From positions 48,122,284-48,186,283 of the forward strand of contig NC_090698.1 in assembly GCF_040954835.1 (NCBI RefSeq): a DNA stretch of 64,000 bases. Reading direction: 5' to 3'. Under the pieces are notes generated by a model. That model was given only the letters and a program-made list of their open reading frames with translations. It was not told the DNA's origin and searched no databases. Below, one piece after another: positions 1-11,619 of the stretch (position 1 is its first letter; every line of letters begins with the position of its first letter). This DNA comes from Lepisosteus oculatus (taxonomy: Eukaryota > Chordata > Actinopteri > Semionotiformes > Lepisosteidae). The position numbers were made by a program, and so were the translations under genes.

Positions 1-137
1 TGTCTCATGGCGAGCAAGCTGGGGTATGCGAAAAGATAAATTCCTAACGCAAGAAATTGTACAGGGCTAATAAAGTGATCTTATCTTAGTTCAGGTGGGT
101 AGCTGTGAAAGCGTGCATAGGCAGCAAAGGAAGAAGT

Positions 138-280
138 AAGAGGTTTATTCCAGGCTGAAAAGAGAAGGAAGACAACACAACGTTTCGGCCTTGGAGCCTT
201 CTCCAGCTGTGAGGAGGAAAACATTGTGTTTTGTTACTTCTCTTTTCAGCCAGGAATAAACCCATTACTTGTCCCTCATC
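138..280. repeat. Penelope-like 3'-end repeat, two copies head to head
   Basis: The left arm (about 138-215), read on the minus strand, runs from a GAGAAGGCTCC...GGCCGAAACG core into a CTCTTTTCAGC-TGGAATAAACC tail. The right arm (about 226-278) is the same tail on the plus strand. Together they form a long imperfect palindrome. The same core and tail recur at 33412-33500, which shows this is a dispersed family. Assignment to Penelope-like elements rests on the GCCGAAACG-type core and the head-to-head layout typical of that class; no Penelope coding sequence is present. Confidence is high that it is a repeat and low for the class. Confidence 0.5.
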
Positions 281-3200
281 TTATCTTGATTTATCCAGTA
301 CGGCTGTGTGCTGGGAAGTGCAAAGCCTGCGTCTGTTCACTGCTCTCAGAACAGGTTGGCCAAACATTGCAGGTCTTGCCATCCTGAAACCACAATCCTG
401 CACAGGTTTCACTACAACAACATCAAATCCTTATTGATCTATTTTCAATTTAAGGCTCGATTGGATTAAAACATTTTAAACTGGTTCGTTTCAATTCTGA
501 AGCGAACTAAAGATACCATGATGAAAAGTCCCACTCAAAAGTCAGTTTAATATAGGCGGTAATCCATTGTCAATATTGTATTCTTACATCACCTCAGAAT
601 CATCACCAGAAAGGCACTGTTATAATACTGTTGGGCTTATTTGTTTGTGTTCATAGGATACCACTTTGCAATACTTTTTAACTAATGCATATTAAATAAT
701 TCTGAAAAGAAAGAATTTTAAATGAAAATGCAAACACACGCAAGTCAGAGAGGCAAAATCCAGGAAGTTTCATCTCGTCATTCTTAAATCGTCACTGCCT
801 ACAAAAACTTGGAATATTTTCATTCTGACCACTGAAAGCAGGCGGGCTGTTCCAGTGAATTGTCTAAATATCATTTAAAATGAAAATATCAACACACCAA
901 AACACACAAAGACCACAGTCAACCATTCCTGACTTAATTCATTTACCCAACGGATTAAAGCTGATGAATTCCAAGGCTTTACAGAGTGACGATTTGAGGA
1001 TGAACCTCAGAAACCCTGTTGGATTGTAGCCTCCAGCACTAGGATGGCCACCCCTGTACTGTGAGGTCCAGCTAAAGTGAAGAAGGTATTTGACACAATC
1101 ACAGCTTATCTGAGGGCACTATGTTCCAATTTTATGCATCGGACCTTTGCTTAGGAAAGCAGAGAGAACATTTAACAGAGATGTTTTCTTTGCCTGCTCA
1201 AATTTCTCAGGAAGCCCACTTATTAAAGACACTAGTTTCACCAGACTACTTTTCAGTCAACATAATGCAGCATGTATGCTCATGTGATTTTTACTTCCAT
1301 AGTAAATGCATGTTTTTCACTGTAGCAGATTGGTGTTTTCTGATTTATTTTAGGCCTATTAAAAGCTGAAAAAGTCAGCTTAAGAACTACTTTACGTTTA
1401 TACTTTATATTACCTGTCTGCAAAAGGAACTGCTACAGCTGTCATAAAATGGGATCTTATTACAGTTACATGTAACTAGTTACATATTACTCCGATACTA
1501 TCTATAAATTACCCAATTCAAACATGAAACAATGTTCCTTTTTTAGTCCTGTACATAGAAGACTATGATCCAAGATCCAAGTATTCAAAATCCTCAAGAG
1601 CACTGACAAAATCCAATCAGATTCTTCAAAATGAACAGTGAAACACAAACCAGAGGGCGCAAGTGAAAACTATGTGGCAGTCCATTTGACAGTGAGAGTA
1701 GGAGGCACTTCTTCACCGAAGGATTGTGGGAGACAAACTGACCAGACATGTTTTGACACTGAAATGCTGGTTTTCTTCAAGAACCAACTTGGCGAGGCCC
1801 TTGCCTCAATTAATTACCAACTACCAAATGTGTTCAACTGGACAAATGGCTCCCTCCCATCTGGAATCTGTTTTTAAGTCAATCGGGTTATTCTGTAACC
1901 ATTTTCCTCCAGACATTTTTCCACTTTGCCCGACACTGAAAAAAATAAAACCCTGGTTATCAAAAAAAATAGAAATCTGAATTTCCCAAAACCCTTTCAC
2001 AAAGCAACACACCACAGAAAACGAATGTTACATCTGTGTATAAATAGCTTCAGATAAACTGCGAACCTGTCACCAACCTGGCGGTTTCAGACAGCATCCT
2101 CCTCTAACAGCACCCTGCTGCTGAGCAACTGTCATCAGGTGTTGCTTTGAGGGGGGAAGGGCTGCTTAAACACTGCAGTCTTGGAAAGAGACTGCAATTA
2201 GAACTACACTACAGCAGCCAACGTAAGTCGCTTAATGTATATTATGAGGCGTTTCAGTCTCAAAGCCAACCTTTAGTCAGAAACACCCATTCTCTCTCAC
2301 ACACAAAACTGTGTAAAATGAAATTCTTTTGTATAAGGATCAGAACCCATTCTGGATTCCGTATTAGCCTTAAAATCCTAATGTAACATTACATATGCAT
2401 GACATTTATATTATCTAGATTACCTTACACAAACCGTAGCTGTGCAAGAACAATTGCTGGTATCTGCTGGTATCTATTAAACAATGCTGGTATCTGATCT
2501 GCGCTTTCTTGTCTAACATTACAGCATGCAAACATTTTCTGTGGGTATGTATGAGATGGCAGCATCCATCCTGCTACATTTTCTCATTTCTTTGATGCAA
2601 GTAACTTGAAGTGCTTTCAGATAAGATGGTTTCCTGGCAGCCACATCCTCCCTCAGATCTATTCACATTTCACTTGGATTCAGCCCAGGCCTGCCTATCC
2701 AGCAGCCTTCATCCTCTTCATCTGCTGACTTGAGCAAGCACTTCAGATTACTGCCAATTTGGAACGGGAGCCACTGTACATCCAATGGCAAGACAGCCAC
2801 CAGGTATGATTAATCCGTAATTTTTTGTTTTGGCATTTAATGTTCCTTTAATCAAACAAAGCTCCAAACAGTTCAAACATTCAGTATGACTGAACCATCT
2901 CTAAAATACCAGCCCAAGTACAATCCATGTCTCGTTGTAGGCTTTTCCTTTGTCTCCTCATGAACTGGAGATCCTGCTTTAAAATAAGTTCCAATTAGAA
3001 GATTTTGTAAAAGTACCGAGCAGGCTTGTCAGCTAACATTCTGGCATATGTACCGTACCCACACAATACGCAATCAGTCAGAATGCCAGGCCAATCGGAA
3101 CACATGTACCACAACATTTTTTCACAGTTATTCCGATTTTGTAATAGTATACCATTAAGGAGCCATAGTTTTGAAACGGCATTCTGCTATACTATAGGTA

Positions 3201-3950
3201 CCCACTTCTCAGCTTAGCTCAGTGAATAAAAGTAGTTCATGTTCCCAGTTACACTGCAAGGTGTTCATTGCAGAAACCACAACCACAGTAAAAAATAAAC
3301 CTGCACAGGTAAGGAGAGGCACCTTACTGGAGCCAAGCTTTATGAGGATGGAAAGAATTTGCAGAAATTACAACTAGCCGCTACAAATTTAAACATAAAA
3401 CATACACACTGTCCTTTTTACCCTTACCAGTGATGTAGAGCTCAGTATCTATTTACATCCCACTTTTTTCTAATTAAAATTCCTAGTGCTGAAATCATTT
3501 TTAGCAGCCTCGCAGACAGCTAGTCAAGACTTAAAGCAGAAGACTATAACTGGACCTCAAACAAATGATTAAAAGCTTTGCACCATCCAGGCAACACAGA
3601 AAACACCTTTAAATAGACCCAGGTGTCAAACAACCTAAGAACAGAATACCCCTTGAGAGACAGAATTAAACTTAATAAAATCACTTTTTTCCAGCACAGT
3701 CCACTCGTTTTCCAACCAGCCTTTAACTATTTAACCTGAAGTCAAGTTATTTAGGTGTCTCTTATTTAGCAATGGTAGGAGCTGCCAATTTAAAAGACGC
3801 ACTATCGGAAACAAATTTTCCTGATATGCATAATTACTTGAATACAACAGTTTAACAATAAACTATTACTTTTTTTCCAATTCTACCAAGAACTTCTTTT
3901 TAACATAACTGTTGTATCGGTTAACTAATATTTCATATTAATAGGTGTAA
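281..3950. other. AT-rich intergenic DNA, no gene recognised
   Basis: No open frame longer than about 85 codons, no splice-bounded coding block and no clear retroelement protein remnant was found. Base composition is AT-rich with few CpGs. The only long frames are overlapping chance frames near 1640-1980. SMIM15, the neighbour expected from mammalian synteny, was looked for on the minus strand and not found. Confidence 0.5.
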
Positions 3951-3959
3951 CATACTGTA

Positions 3960-4940
3960 CTCTATGCAAAGGAATGTCAAACCGGTGTAATAACCTCGCA
4001 TGCTATACCGTTTTTATTAAATTATGCTAAGCTACAACTTCATAGAAATTGTCACGTTACACCATGTACATCTGCACTAACTGTTCGCAGACTATTACTC
4101 ATTTCCGAGGTGATGACGAATTTAAACAAAATGCCTCGTACGGAGAGGTTTCTTCTGTCGCCCAGAAAATGGTTTACAAAACCTTCCCTACACAAAATAA
4201 CGTAAATGTCCCAGAAAACGGCGGCAGGTGTCTTTAAAGTGTATTATTTTCCTTATCTTTTAGCAAAAATCCAAGTAGTTCAAAGGGGACCCATATGCAA
4301 ACTAACAATGCAAGGAAGTTCACAAATGGGATAATTGTTGTTTTCAAGCATAGTTCTATTTTTAATAAACTTTGCATTTGTCAAGACGTAGAAGCACAGT
4401 TAAGCAAATTACTACATTGACACAAGAACCTAACCACTCTGAAAATAAACTCGTTTAGTGTGGTGGATTCTGGACCGGAGACCTGTTCTATGACCGAAAC
4501 TTAAAGGCTTTAACTTAGTACGCCTTTACTTTCTGGACCAATCACAGCACCCAGCAGTTTTCTCTACAACCTGTAGATTGAGTTCGAACAAGAGCTCTAT
4601 AAACGATTTTCTCATATTGCAGATCTCTTTTTATAGAAATATCTGGCATTAAAACCCCTTCCACAATCACACCTTTCGGCCCTAGAAACGCTTCCTGATT
4701 ATCGGCTGCACATCGTGTATCGGTCATCACAAAGCCTTTAATCCACGAACACAAATTAAACCCCATCCACTGTTACATTTCAGTAAAATTATCGTTAATC
4801 AATACATTATGCTCCATGGGGAAACAAATAAAAGAAAATATTAAACTTAGTCACCTAACAAAGCACAAGAACAAATCCCGCTGTCCCACCTCAGCAATGA
4901 CTGAAAGTTGGCAATTTATATTTGCGTCATCCTTCCCTCC
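3960..4940 (-). promoter_or_regulatory. CpG-retaining stretch beside a possible leftward promoter
   Basis: Compared with flanking DNA, this stretch keeps many CpG dinucleotides, for example around 4110-4240 and 4440-4790, as expected for an unmethylated promoter-proximal region. It lies immediately downstream (minus-strand sense) of the ZNF143-type motif at 4962-4981. Weak minus-strand splice donors of the type AG|GTGACT (GT at 4853-4854) and GAG|GTGGGA (near 4893) are present. The minus-strand open frame at 4542-4766 (74 codons) matches nothing recognised. A non-coding first exon of a leftward gene, possibly SMIM15, would fit, but this is inference. Confidence 0.3.
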
Positions 4941-4961
4941 ACCCTACATCTGATCTCCAAC

Positions 4962-4981
4962 TGCACTATGGGAATTGTAGT
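4962..4981 (-). promoter_or_regulatory. ZNF143/Staf-type (SBS) promoter motif
   Basis: On the minus strand the site reads ACTACAATTCCCATAGTGCA, differing at about two positions from the SBS consensus ACTACAATTCCCAGMATGCA bound by ZNF143. Such sites typically lie within about 100 bp of a transcription start. Caution: the ACTACAA-TCCC string also occurs in some dispersed fish repeats, so position alone does not prove a promoter. Confidence 0.45.
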
Positions 4982-5354
4982 TTTCTTCTTCATTTTTTTA
5001 AATCCCAAATATGATTTACAGCATGTAAGGGTATATTAGCGAAATAAATAACTTTCGTATTTTAAAATTCCATAGTCTAAAGGACGATTCACATTGAAGA
5101 CTGGAATATAATTAAGGATTTTAACAGAACTAAGTGGAAACTAAAATCTCATATGAAGATATTCGTTATTAATAATTAATAACTCTCTGCAGTGACATAG
5201 CATAATTCATTGCAGTGAATATCAAGGCACATTATCAACCAGCGAAAGTGCAGCCATATTGTACCCTTTAGCGTAACTACACAGCTTTTAAGGTAGACTT
5301 AAGTTGAACTCAGAAAATCCAAATTATGCCTAAAACAGAATTTAGACAAGAGTT

Positions 5355-5630
5355 AAGATCCATATCTTATGAACAGTGCCGTGGACTCTTTAATGACCAG
5401 GTAGTGACATTGGTTTAATGTCTCAACCAAAGGACAGCACCACCCACAACAGTGTCCTTAGTATACTGGGGCACTCGTTGGGAAATATGGACCAGAGGGA
5501 AGAGTGCCATCTACTGGTCCACCAATGCAACTTCAACCAGAATCATGGTTTTCACTGGAGAAGAAGTCTCTGCTCCCAGTATTGACCAAAGTGTAGCCTA
5601 CAAGCTGGTAATGCTGGTGCATAATATGTG
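5355..5630 (-). repeat. Degraded 5S rRNA-headed SINE, 5' half
   Basis: This aligns by eye with 57720-57990 of the fuller copy at 57419-58016. The shared landmarks, in order, are the GACCA block, GGTTTAATGTC/GGTTTTATATC, CCRAAGGAC, the GTGTCC block, GCCATCTACTGGTCC (compare GCCCCCTGCTGGCCC), and then the 5S-like GAAGTCTCTGCTCCCAGTA...GACCA stretch. The orientation is minus, so the 5S-like head is at the right end. It is much more decayed than the other copy, and its 3' tail is not recognisable. Confidence 0.5.
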
Positions 5631-5829
5631 TTACATACAGTACAGTAAGACAGTAATGCTTACTATTAAGAAAAATAGTACTATATTGGGTGAGGATCTC
5701 AGTTCTGTTATACAGATTTCTAATTCAATGGCTTGAAACTGAAATAATAAATAATCTTTTCTCGTCAACAAGAGGATCAAACACCCAGGGTGAGAGAGCA
5801 GTGAGACAACCAGTGCAACTACAGCCACA

Positions 5830-6470
5830 CAATTACATTTTGAGATGTACTTTAATTACGTCTCATCCAGTCTCTTCTTGAACAAAGACAGAGTTTTATT
5901 TTCAGCAACATCACTGGACAGCTTGTTCCAGACTCCCACAACCTTTTGTGTAAAGATCTGCCTCCTGTTCTCTATTTTAAATGCCCATCCCTGTAGTTTG
6001 CAATTGTGTTTTTTTTTCTGCTTCAAGTTTCACTATTGATTCAGATTAAGTCCACTGGGTGGACTTTCCCAGTGCCCTTGAGTAATTTGATTACTTGAAT
6101 CAGGTCTCCTTGTCTCTGTTCAAGACCCAAAAGATTATTTTAGTCTCTCAGTGTAGCACTTTCTTTTGTCTGGGAAGTCCTTTGCGTCTGGTTGGTCTTT
6201 TCTGGCCTGATTCCAAGTCAGCAATATATTTTGTATCTTGTTGATCAAACCTGTACACACAGCTTTCACACGCATCTAGCTAATATTGTATGTTCTGCTT
6301 GCATTTTTTATTACTTCTCCAGTGTCTAGAAAATTAAAAAATATGTGTGTAAGTACCCGTTTCAATTTTCGGTTTCCAGTTTTATATTTGTAGTTTGTAC
6401 CTACACATTAACACTTTGCACTTGTCCATTTTAAATGTCACCTGACAGGTTTTGGCCCTGAATTAACTAA
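5830..6470 (-). mobile_element. CR1/L2-like LINE 3' fragment
   Basis: Read on the minus strand, 5870-6010 encodes the tail of a LINE reverse-transcriptase ORF. This is the stretch in which a variant of RTGG-TFTxRVVGVWNKLP-SHVVEA is normally seen. On the plus strand it appears as CTTGTTCCAGACTCCCACAACC and CTGCCTCCTGTTCTC. The upstream part of the ORF (to about 6470) follows with the GATCAGGTCTCC and TCTGTTCAAG landmarks. Several stops and indels interrupt it. Related tails lie at 45175-45385, 48350-48580, 54850-55310 and 61320-61640. Confidence 0.6.
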
Positions 6471-6559
6471 ATAAAAGCACTGAAGCCACTGTTGAATGGG
6501 AATCACAGTGATCTTTGTAGGAATGTCTGGGGTTGATTAGCTATTAGCAACTGAACTTC

Positions 6560-6835
6560 CTTCTATTCATCCATTTCATAATTGTTTTATCAAACCTAAG
6601 GTCACGGGGGAGCTGGAGCCTATCCAGGCAAGCAACAGGTGCAAGGCAGGTATGCCCTAGATGGGACGCCAGTCAATTGTGGACACACTCAAACCAGAGC
6701 CAATTTTCCCACAAGCCAATAAACCTACCAGCATGTGGGAGGAAACTGGAGCACCCACACACCTGAACACAGGGAGAACATGCAAACTCCACGCAGCCCG
6801 GTAATTGAACCCAGGCACGAGCCACTGAACGTTTG
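6560..6835 (-). repeat. tRNA-type fish SINE
   Basis: Plus-strand landmarks run tail to head: ATCCATTTCATAATTG, GGTCACGGGGGAGCTGGAGC, GGGACGCCAGTCAATTG, GCATGTGGGAGGAAAC, GGGAGAACATGCAAACTCC, then TTGAACCCAGGCACGAGCC. The last is the complement of a tRNA-like head with a GGTTCAA B box. The order matches the widespread vertebrate SINE often called Mermaid/V-SINE-like. It is nearly full length but diverged. Other copies are at 8235-8565, 13205-13500, 14038-14185, 30800-31560 and 39120-39260. Confidence 0.7.
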
Positions 6836-7196
6836 TTCTTTGTATGATATATCAGCTTGCTTTAACAAAGTTTCGATTATGAGTATAAAGTAGCACAGAG
6901 TATTGAATTTTAAACATTGAATAGGCTGTGATTTGGGTTCTGCAGATTTTTCATTTGAGTTGTGAAAAGGCAAAACCAAAACTCTGAAATGAATAAATGT
7001 AAAGGCCTCTGCTTGATCGAGGGTGTTAACTCTTGTCCCCAGGTGTATGCAGCTGAATGTGTTAGAGTGGATTTCCTGCGGCTCTCGATTACTTAGCTCT
7101 ATTCTAGATTCAGCATCTGTCTCCAGCAACAGGTCATCTCAGGCTGTCACTATTTATTAGAGTTATCTCTCTCAAGGCTAAGTTTCATATTTCATG

Positions 7197-7257
7197 TGTA
7201 GCATTGTGAATACCTGACCATATCATCTGTAGAATTGTGAATACTTGATCATATCAT
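7197..7257. repeat. Two-copy 31-bp tandem duplication
   Basis: Units at 7197-7227 and 7228-7257 both read TGTAG-ATTGTGAATAC-TGA-CATATCAT with three differences. The second lacks the final base. This is a local duplication with no other recognised content. Confidence 0.8.
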
Positions 7258-8234
7258 GGCAAGTAAGTAGAGGAGGGTGACTTCAACTGTAGCATTTGTC
7301 TGCAACATTTACAAGGAGACATGCCATATAAATTAGCTAATTTCAAAAAGGGAAACATTTCTTCAGAACATTTGAATCACTGACACCATTTCCTTTCATT
7401 ACACACCAGTGTTAAATGGTGGAACATTTAAGGATAGTAGCTGTTCTTTACTCCTTTGCTGCTACTACCTTTAGACCATCAAGAAGGAGTGAGTTCTTTG
7501 CATGCTCTGCTCAGAGGCATGATTGCTATGGAGTTACCCAACAGGTAAAGGCACAGACCGATCTCTATGGTCATTTAAATTTTAGTACTCTGGATACTCT
7601 GATCTCTATGATCACAGGTCCAAACCTGTGATGTGTCACTAGTCAGCTATGACTGATTTTCCTGAAGTTGAGGCAGGTAATAGGCTGAGCTCCACTGAGA
7701 TCTGGGGTGGGTTTAGTTGGTCAGGACTCTCAGTTTCACAGCAACTCCTGTCGTGTAACAGGGACTTGTGTCTTCTCCAATCAGCACTGCATCTCCAGTA
7801 TGGTGTTCAAAAGTGAATGGGTTGAAGGTGCACGAGTCTGTCTACTGTTCCTCATTTACAACTGAGGAAGGTTGTGGGAATTGTGGTTCAGTGCCAAGAT
7901 GCAAAAACCATATGGGCATAGCAAAGGGCAAATGGCAATTCTGATTTATAAATAAAAGAATTGAAAGAAGTCACCTTTGACCCAGAAAGACATAGACCAT
8001 AATCCAGGTCTTAAACCTATCTAACTCAAAGGCATACAACCCCAAGAAGAGTTCAGCCAACTGGGAAAGACTGCTTGGTCAATCCTGGGCACATTTGGCC
8101 TAACGAGATAACTTTGACTTGAATATGGACCACAGAGATGAAACTGTGCTCTGAAAAGAGCCTTCACTGGCTTAATCATTCAGGAGCAGGAGGGATAACG
8201 GATCAAAAGAAGTTGCTCATTCCCAGGTTTTGAC
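7258..8234. other. Intergenic, nothing recognised
   Basis: No coding block, known repeat landmark or promoter motif could be supported here. Open frames are short (at most 71 codons) and unlike any protein recognised. Confidence 0.4.
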
Positions 8235-8565
8235 ATCCATCCACCTATTTTCAAGCTTCTTCATCCAATTCAGGGTCACAGGGGAGCTGGAGCCTATAGT
8301 GGGTACACCCTGATTGAGTCGCCAGGGCACACACAGAGACAAACAAGCACTCACTCACACCAGAGCCAGTTCTCCCAGAAGCTAATCAGTTGGTCTGGAC
8401 AGTGGGAAGACAGCAGAACACCTTGCGGAAATCCATGTGAACATGGTAAGAACATTTAAACTCCACAAAGATATTACCAGAGGTCTGGAATTAAACCCAT
8501 GGCTCCAGTGGCACGAGGCAGCAATGATAATCACTGCAGCACTGTACTTCTGTGCCCTAGTAATA
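8235..8565 (-). repeat. tRNA-type fish SINE, older copy
   Basis: The same landmark order as the copy at 6560-6835: CATCCATCCACCTATTTTC, CAGGGTCACAGGGGAGCTGG, CACACTCA-like repeats, a degraded GTGGGA(A)G region, AACATTTAAACTCCAC, and AATTAAACCCATGGCTCC near the tRNA-like head. It is more diverged, with internal insertions. Confidence 0.65.
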
Positions 8566-10484
8566 ATTTCTTAGACCTAGACAAGTAAGATTACGTAAGA
8601 CATTGAACTCAAGAAAGAATGAAGACTTTTCAGATATTACTTTCATTAATATTTCAACCAATAGTTAAACATTCTGTGAAAGACAAGTTAATGAATTTCA
8701 CATGAAGCCTATTAAAAAACGCACTTTTAATTTTTTCTTAGTATTTGGTAAGGAAAGCTTTTTTCCCCTTAAAGCTACAATTGTGGAGAATTCCAAGTTG
8801 CTGACATGATATGATTAAGTTACAATCTCCAAATGTTAGACACCCATCTTTTCGTTGTTGTCTGGAACAAAGAAGCACATTTGTAAATGAAGTTGTGACG
8901 GAATAGAAGTGACAAATTTCAGTTCCAAATGACTTGACTTCCTTCTGCTGCAAATTGAACCAGATGGGACCGAGATGATAACTCCAGACAGGCCATTGAT
9001 TGAAAGAGTGCCCAGAGTTCTGTAGCATTTTTATATGAATAGTCAAAAACTGACTTATATTCTGCCTTGTCTGAAACATGACAGTAACACAATATTTTAA
9101 CACAATACTTTTCAAACATCTCATGTCTCTGGTTTCCTTCAAAGTATCCAATACTAATTATGTTCCTTTGGAGCTCTGAGGCAGGCAGGCATTGTAATGA
9201 AATATTCCAGAAACACCAGACAATGTAAAAAATATGCTGAAAACATGAGGCCATACACAAGCCATATATATGAGGCTATTTTACATTTCCCTGCTTTTAC
9301 GCCATTGTCCTTATGTGATTGTGGACGTAAAATTCTCTGATTTTATGTCAAAAGGACGTAAACTCCTCCCTGAAAACAGTGAGGTTTTCGAGTGGAGTCC
9401 AGAGCCCACTGCATAAAAAATGTCAAATTCCTAATAAAACCATAGATATATATTGCTGTACTGCTGTATTACTTTATAACTGTATGTGTTTGAGATGCAA
9501 ATGTATTTTTTCTATTCCCTGACTTAATGTCCTCTTAACAGAAAGCACACACAATTATGAAGAAAATTTCGAGAAGCGCAAAAAGACTACGATGCAAGGT
9601 AAGCTAAATATAAGTAATCTTACTCTATACATTATGAAGATTCTTTACTTATTATATGTACATAACAATATTATACTTTACATAGAAGTTGAATTTAAAA
9701 TGATTTTTGTTGTATGTTACTTTCATCTTTGTGTTTACTACACCTACATGATGCACTATACCATCTTGTGCATGTTTCTAAAACATTTCAAATAAGGTCG
9801 AATTACATTTAAGAGCTCAAGTGCTCAGAAAATGTGAATGTTCTATTTATACACAGAAAACATGAATGTACACAATGGTAACCTTACTTCGTCATGACCT
9901 GGTCCCTATTACAGTTGAAATACATACACTTAGCATTGTCCAGGGAGTATTTACATCATCCCCACTCCCATTAACCCCTATTTCCATTATTTCTTATGAG
10001 AAATAATTCCAGTCTTAACATCTTTTTTTCATAAATGTTAAACCAGAGCCCCCGGTATAACATTTTACTACTATATAAGTTGTAATGCAAACTAAATGAC
10101 TCTAGCTTTCCTGTGTTTTTTGGCTTCTTCTGAAAATGAGACATGCAACTTAGATGGGTGTTTTTTCCCAGTAAAATGCAGAAAGCCACATCTCCCATTG
10201 GCTTAGCTGGCCTCCTCTTGGACTTTTACAATTTTTATGATGAACCACAAAAGCAAACAGTACATTGCTACAGTATCACTGTTAACCAATCTAAGAGAAA
10301 ACTGAAAATGTGCAGATATGACACCTTTGAGATGAGTTATGTGGGCATTCCAAAATGATACAACACGTTCAGACAATATGGAAGCCCTTGTTTCAACCAC
10401 CTTTCCCAGAAAGCTGTGGGGAATGAGCCACTGCCCTTCCCTGGAGTTGCTGGCAGACAATGATGACTCATTTTTCTCCGTCTA
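8566..10484. other. AT-rich intergenic DNA, nothing recognised
   Basis: Overlapping minus-strand open frames of 137 and 113 codons lie at 8738-9151 and 8919-9260. They overlap in different frames, are rich in low-information residues and match no known family, so they are treated as chance frames. No repeat family was identified. Confidence 0.4.
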
Positions 10485-11480
10485 CAGCTCTGTCACACAT
10501 TAGCTCTTCGACACTTCATCTCATCCCTCACAGATCACCTCCTACCCCCATTCTACTCGCTCCTTACTTTCTCTTAATCCACCTGCTGGCTGTCCTTCTC
10601 CTCTCCCTGCTCCCCTAATATGGACCCATTATGAATCGCTTATAGTGATTAATTTGGATTATGCTTTTATTGATAAAGTATGGTCCCAGTTTATGCTGTC
10701 CTACAGGAGAAATTTCTGGAATTGCTCACTCCTGCCTGATTCTCCCCCTACCTCGCTCATCTCACATGCAAAGGCTTTCTTTTTGCTCCTTCCTTTTCTC
10801 CCCTCTGTTGTCCCCTGAGGTTTTGGGATCCATCATTGTTCCCTCTGCCTATTTCACACCCATCACCTCTTGGATACGTCTTCTTGAGTTCCAACTCTTC
10901 AGATATGACCCTCGTTTGTCCATTCCTCCTCCTTCCCCTCTGTGGACCTCTACCTATCTTTCCTTGTTGACTCCATTTATACCATACTCCACTCCTCTTC
11001 TGCCAACAACCTTAGTGTCATCTTCTCCTTGCAAAATTGTTTTTCCGGCATGTTCCTTCTGCTTCTTCAGCAACATTAGCAGAATCCACTCCTCCCTTAC
11101 CAACAGCTTCTAGTCCAGGCCGGTAAAGTCTACTGACTTCATTTCTGTCCGCTAGTTGCCCACTCCAAGTCTCATCTTGTCCCTCCTTTGTTTTTCTTGT
11201 ACTGCTCCATTACTCCAGTCCATCCCCTCGCTCCCTGTTCCTGCCCACTTCTGAGTCAGAACTCTACTGGTTTCCCTGCTCCTGCCTCTCTTCTGTTCCT
11301 CTTCTCATGTCAGACAAACTGTCTCTCTTTATAGTTTTCCACTTTCAGAACCCATTCGTTTGTTGGCCTTGTTCCTCAGTGCTGGAATGAACTACCCACA
11401 GAGAGCAGAATGGCTTCTCATGACTCATTGGTTTGGACAGCAACTGTGATCTCAGTTCTTAAACACTGCACATCCCTCAA
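10485..11480 (+). repeat. Pyrimidine-rich decayed retroelement-like segment
   Basis: For about 850 bp the plus strand is dominated by C and T (CTCCT, CCTTCTCCTC, TTCTCCCC and similar). The right end (11320-11470) has the dispersed-repeat phrase GGCCTTGTTCCTCAGTGCTGGAATGAACT followed by GGTTTGGACAGCAACTGTGA. Such phrases occur at the 3' ends of fish LINE/SINE units. The 150-codon open frame at 10661-11113 (Ser/Pro/Leu-rich) is best explained by the lack of purines, since stop codons need them. Confidence 0.4.
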
Positions 11481-11619
11481 AAAGTCTTACATTGTACAAA
11501 TGTTTTTTTTATGTTCCATTTTTTATTGGTTTTTCAGGGAAAAGAAAGAATATTCCATGGTACCATGTACAGTAACGAGCAAATGTGAACAATCATGAGA
11601 TGAAAGACTTAGTACCTAA

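Noticed and set aside
4542..4766. 74-codon minus frame, the same length as SMIM15
   Set aside because: Its residues do not resemble SMIM15 (no Trp-rich N-terminus, membrane segment or Lys-rich tail), nor NDUFAF2 or ERCC8. The length match is coincidental.
6725..7129. 134-codon minus frame
   Set aside because: Its C-terminal part is the antisense of the SINE at 6560-6835, and no protein family is recognised.
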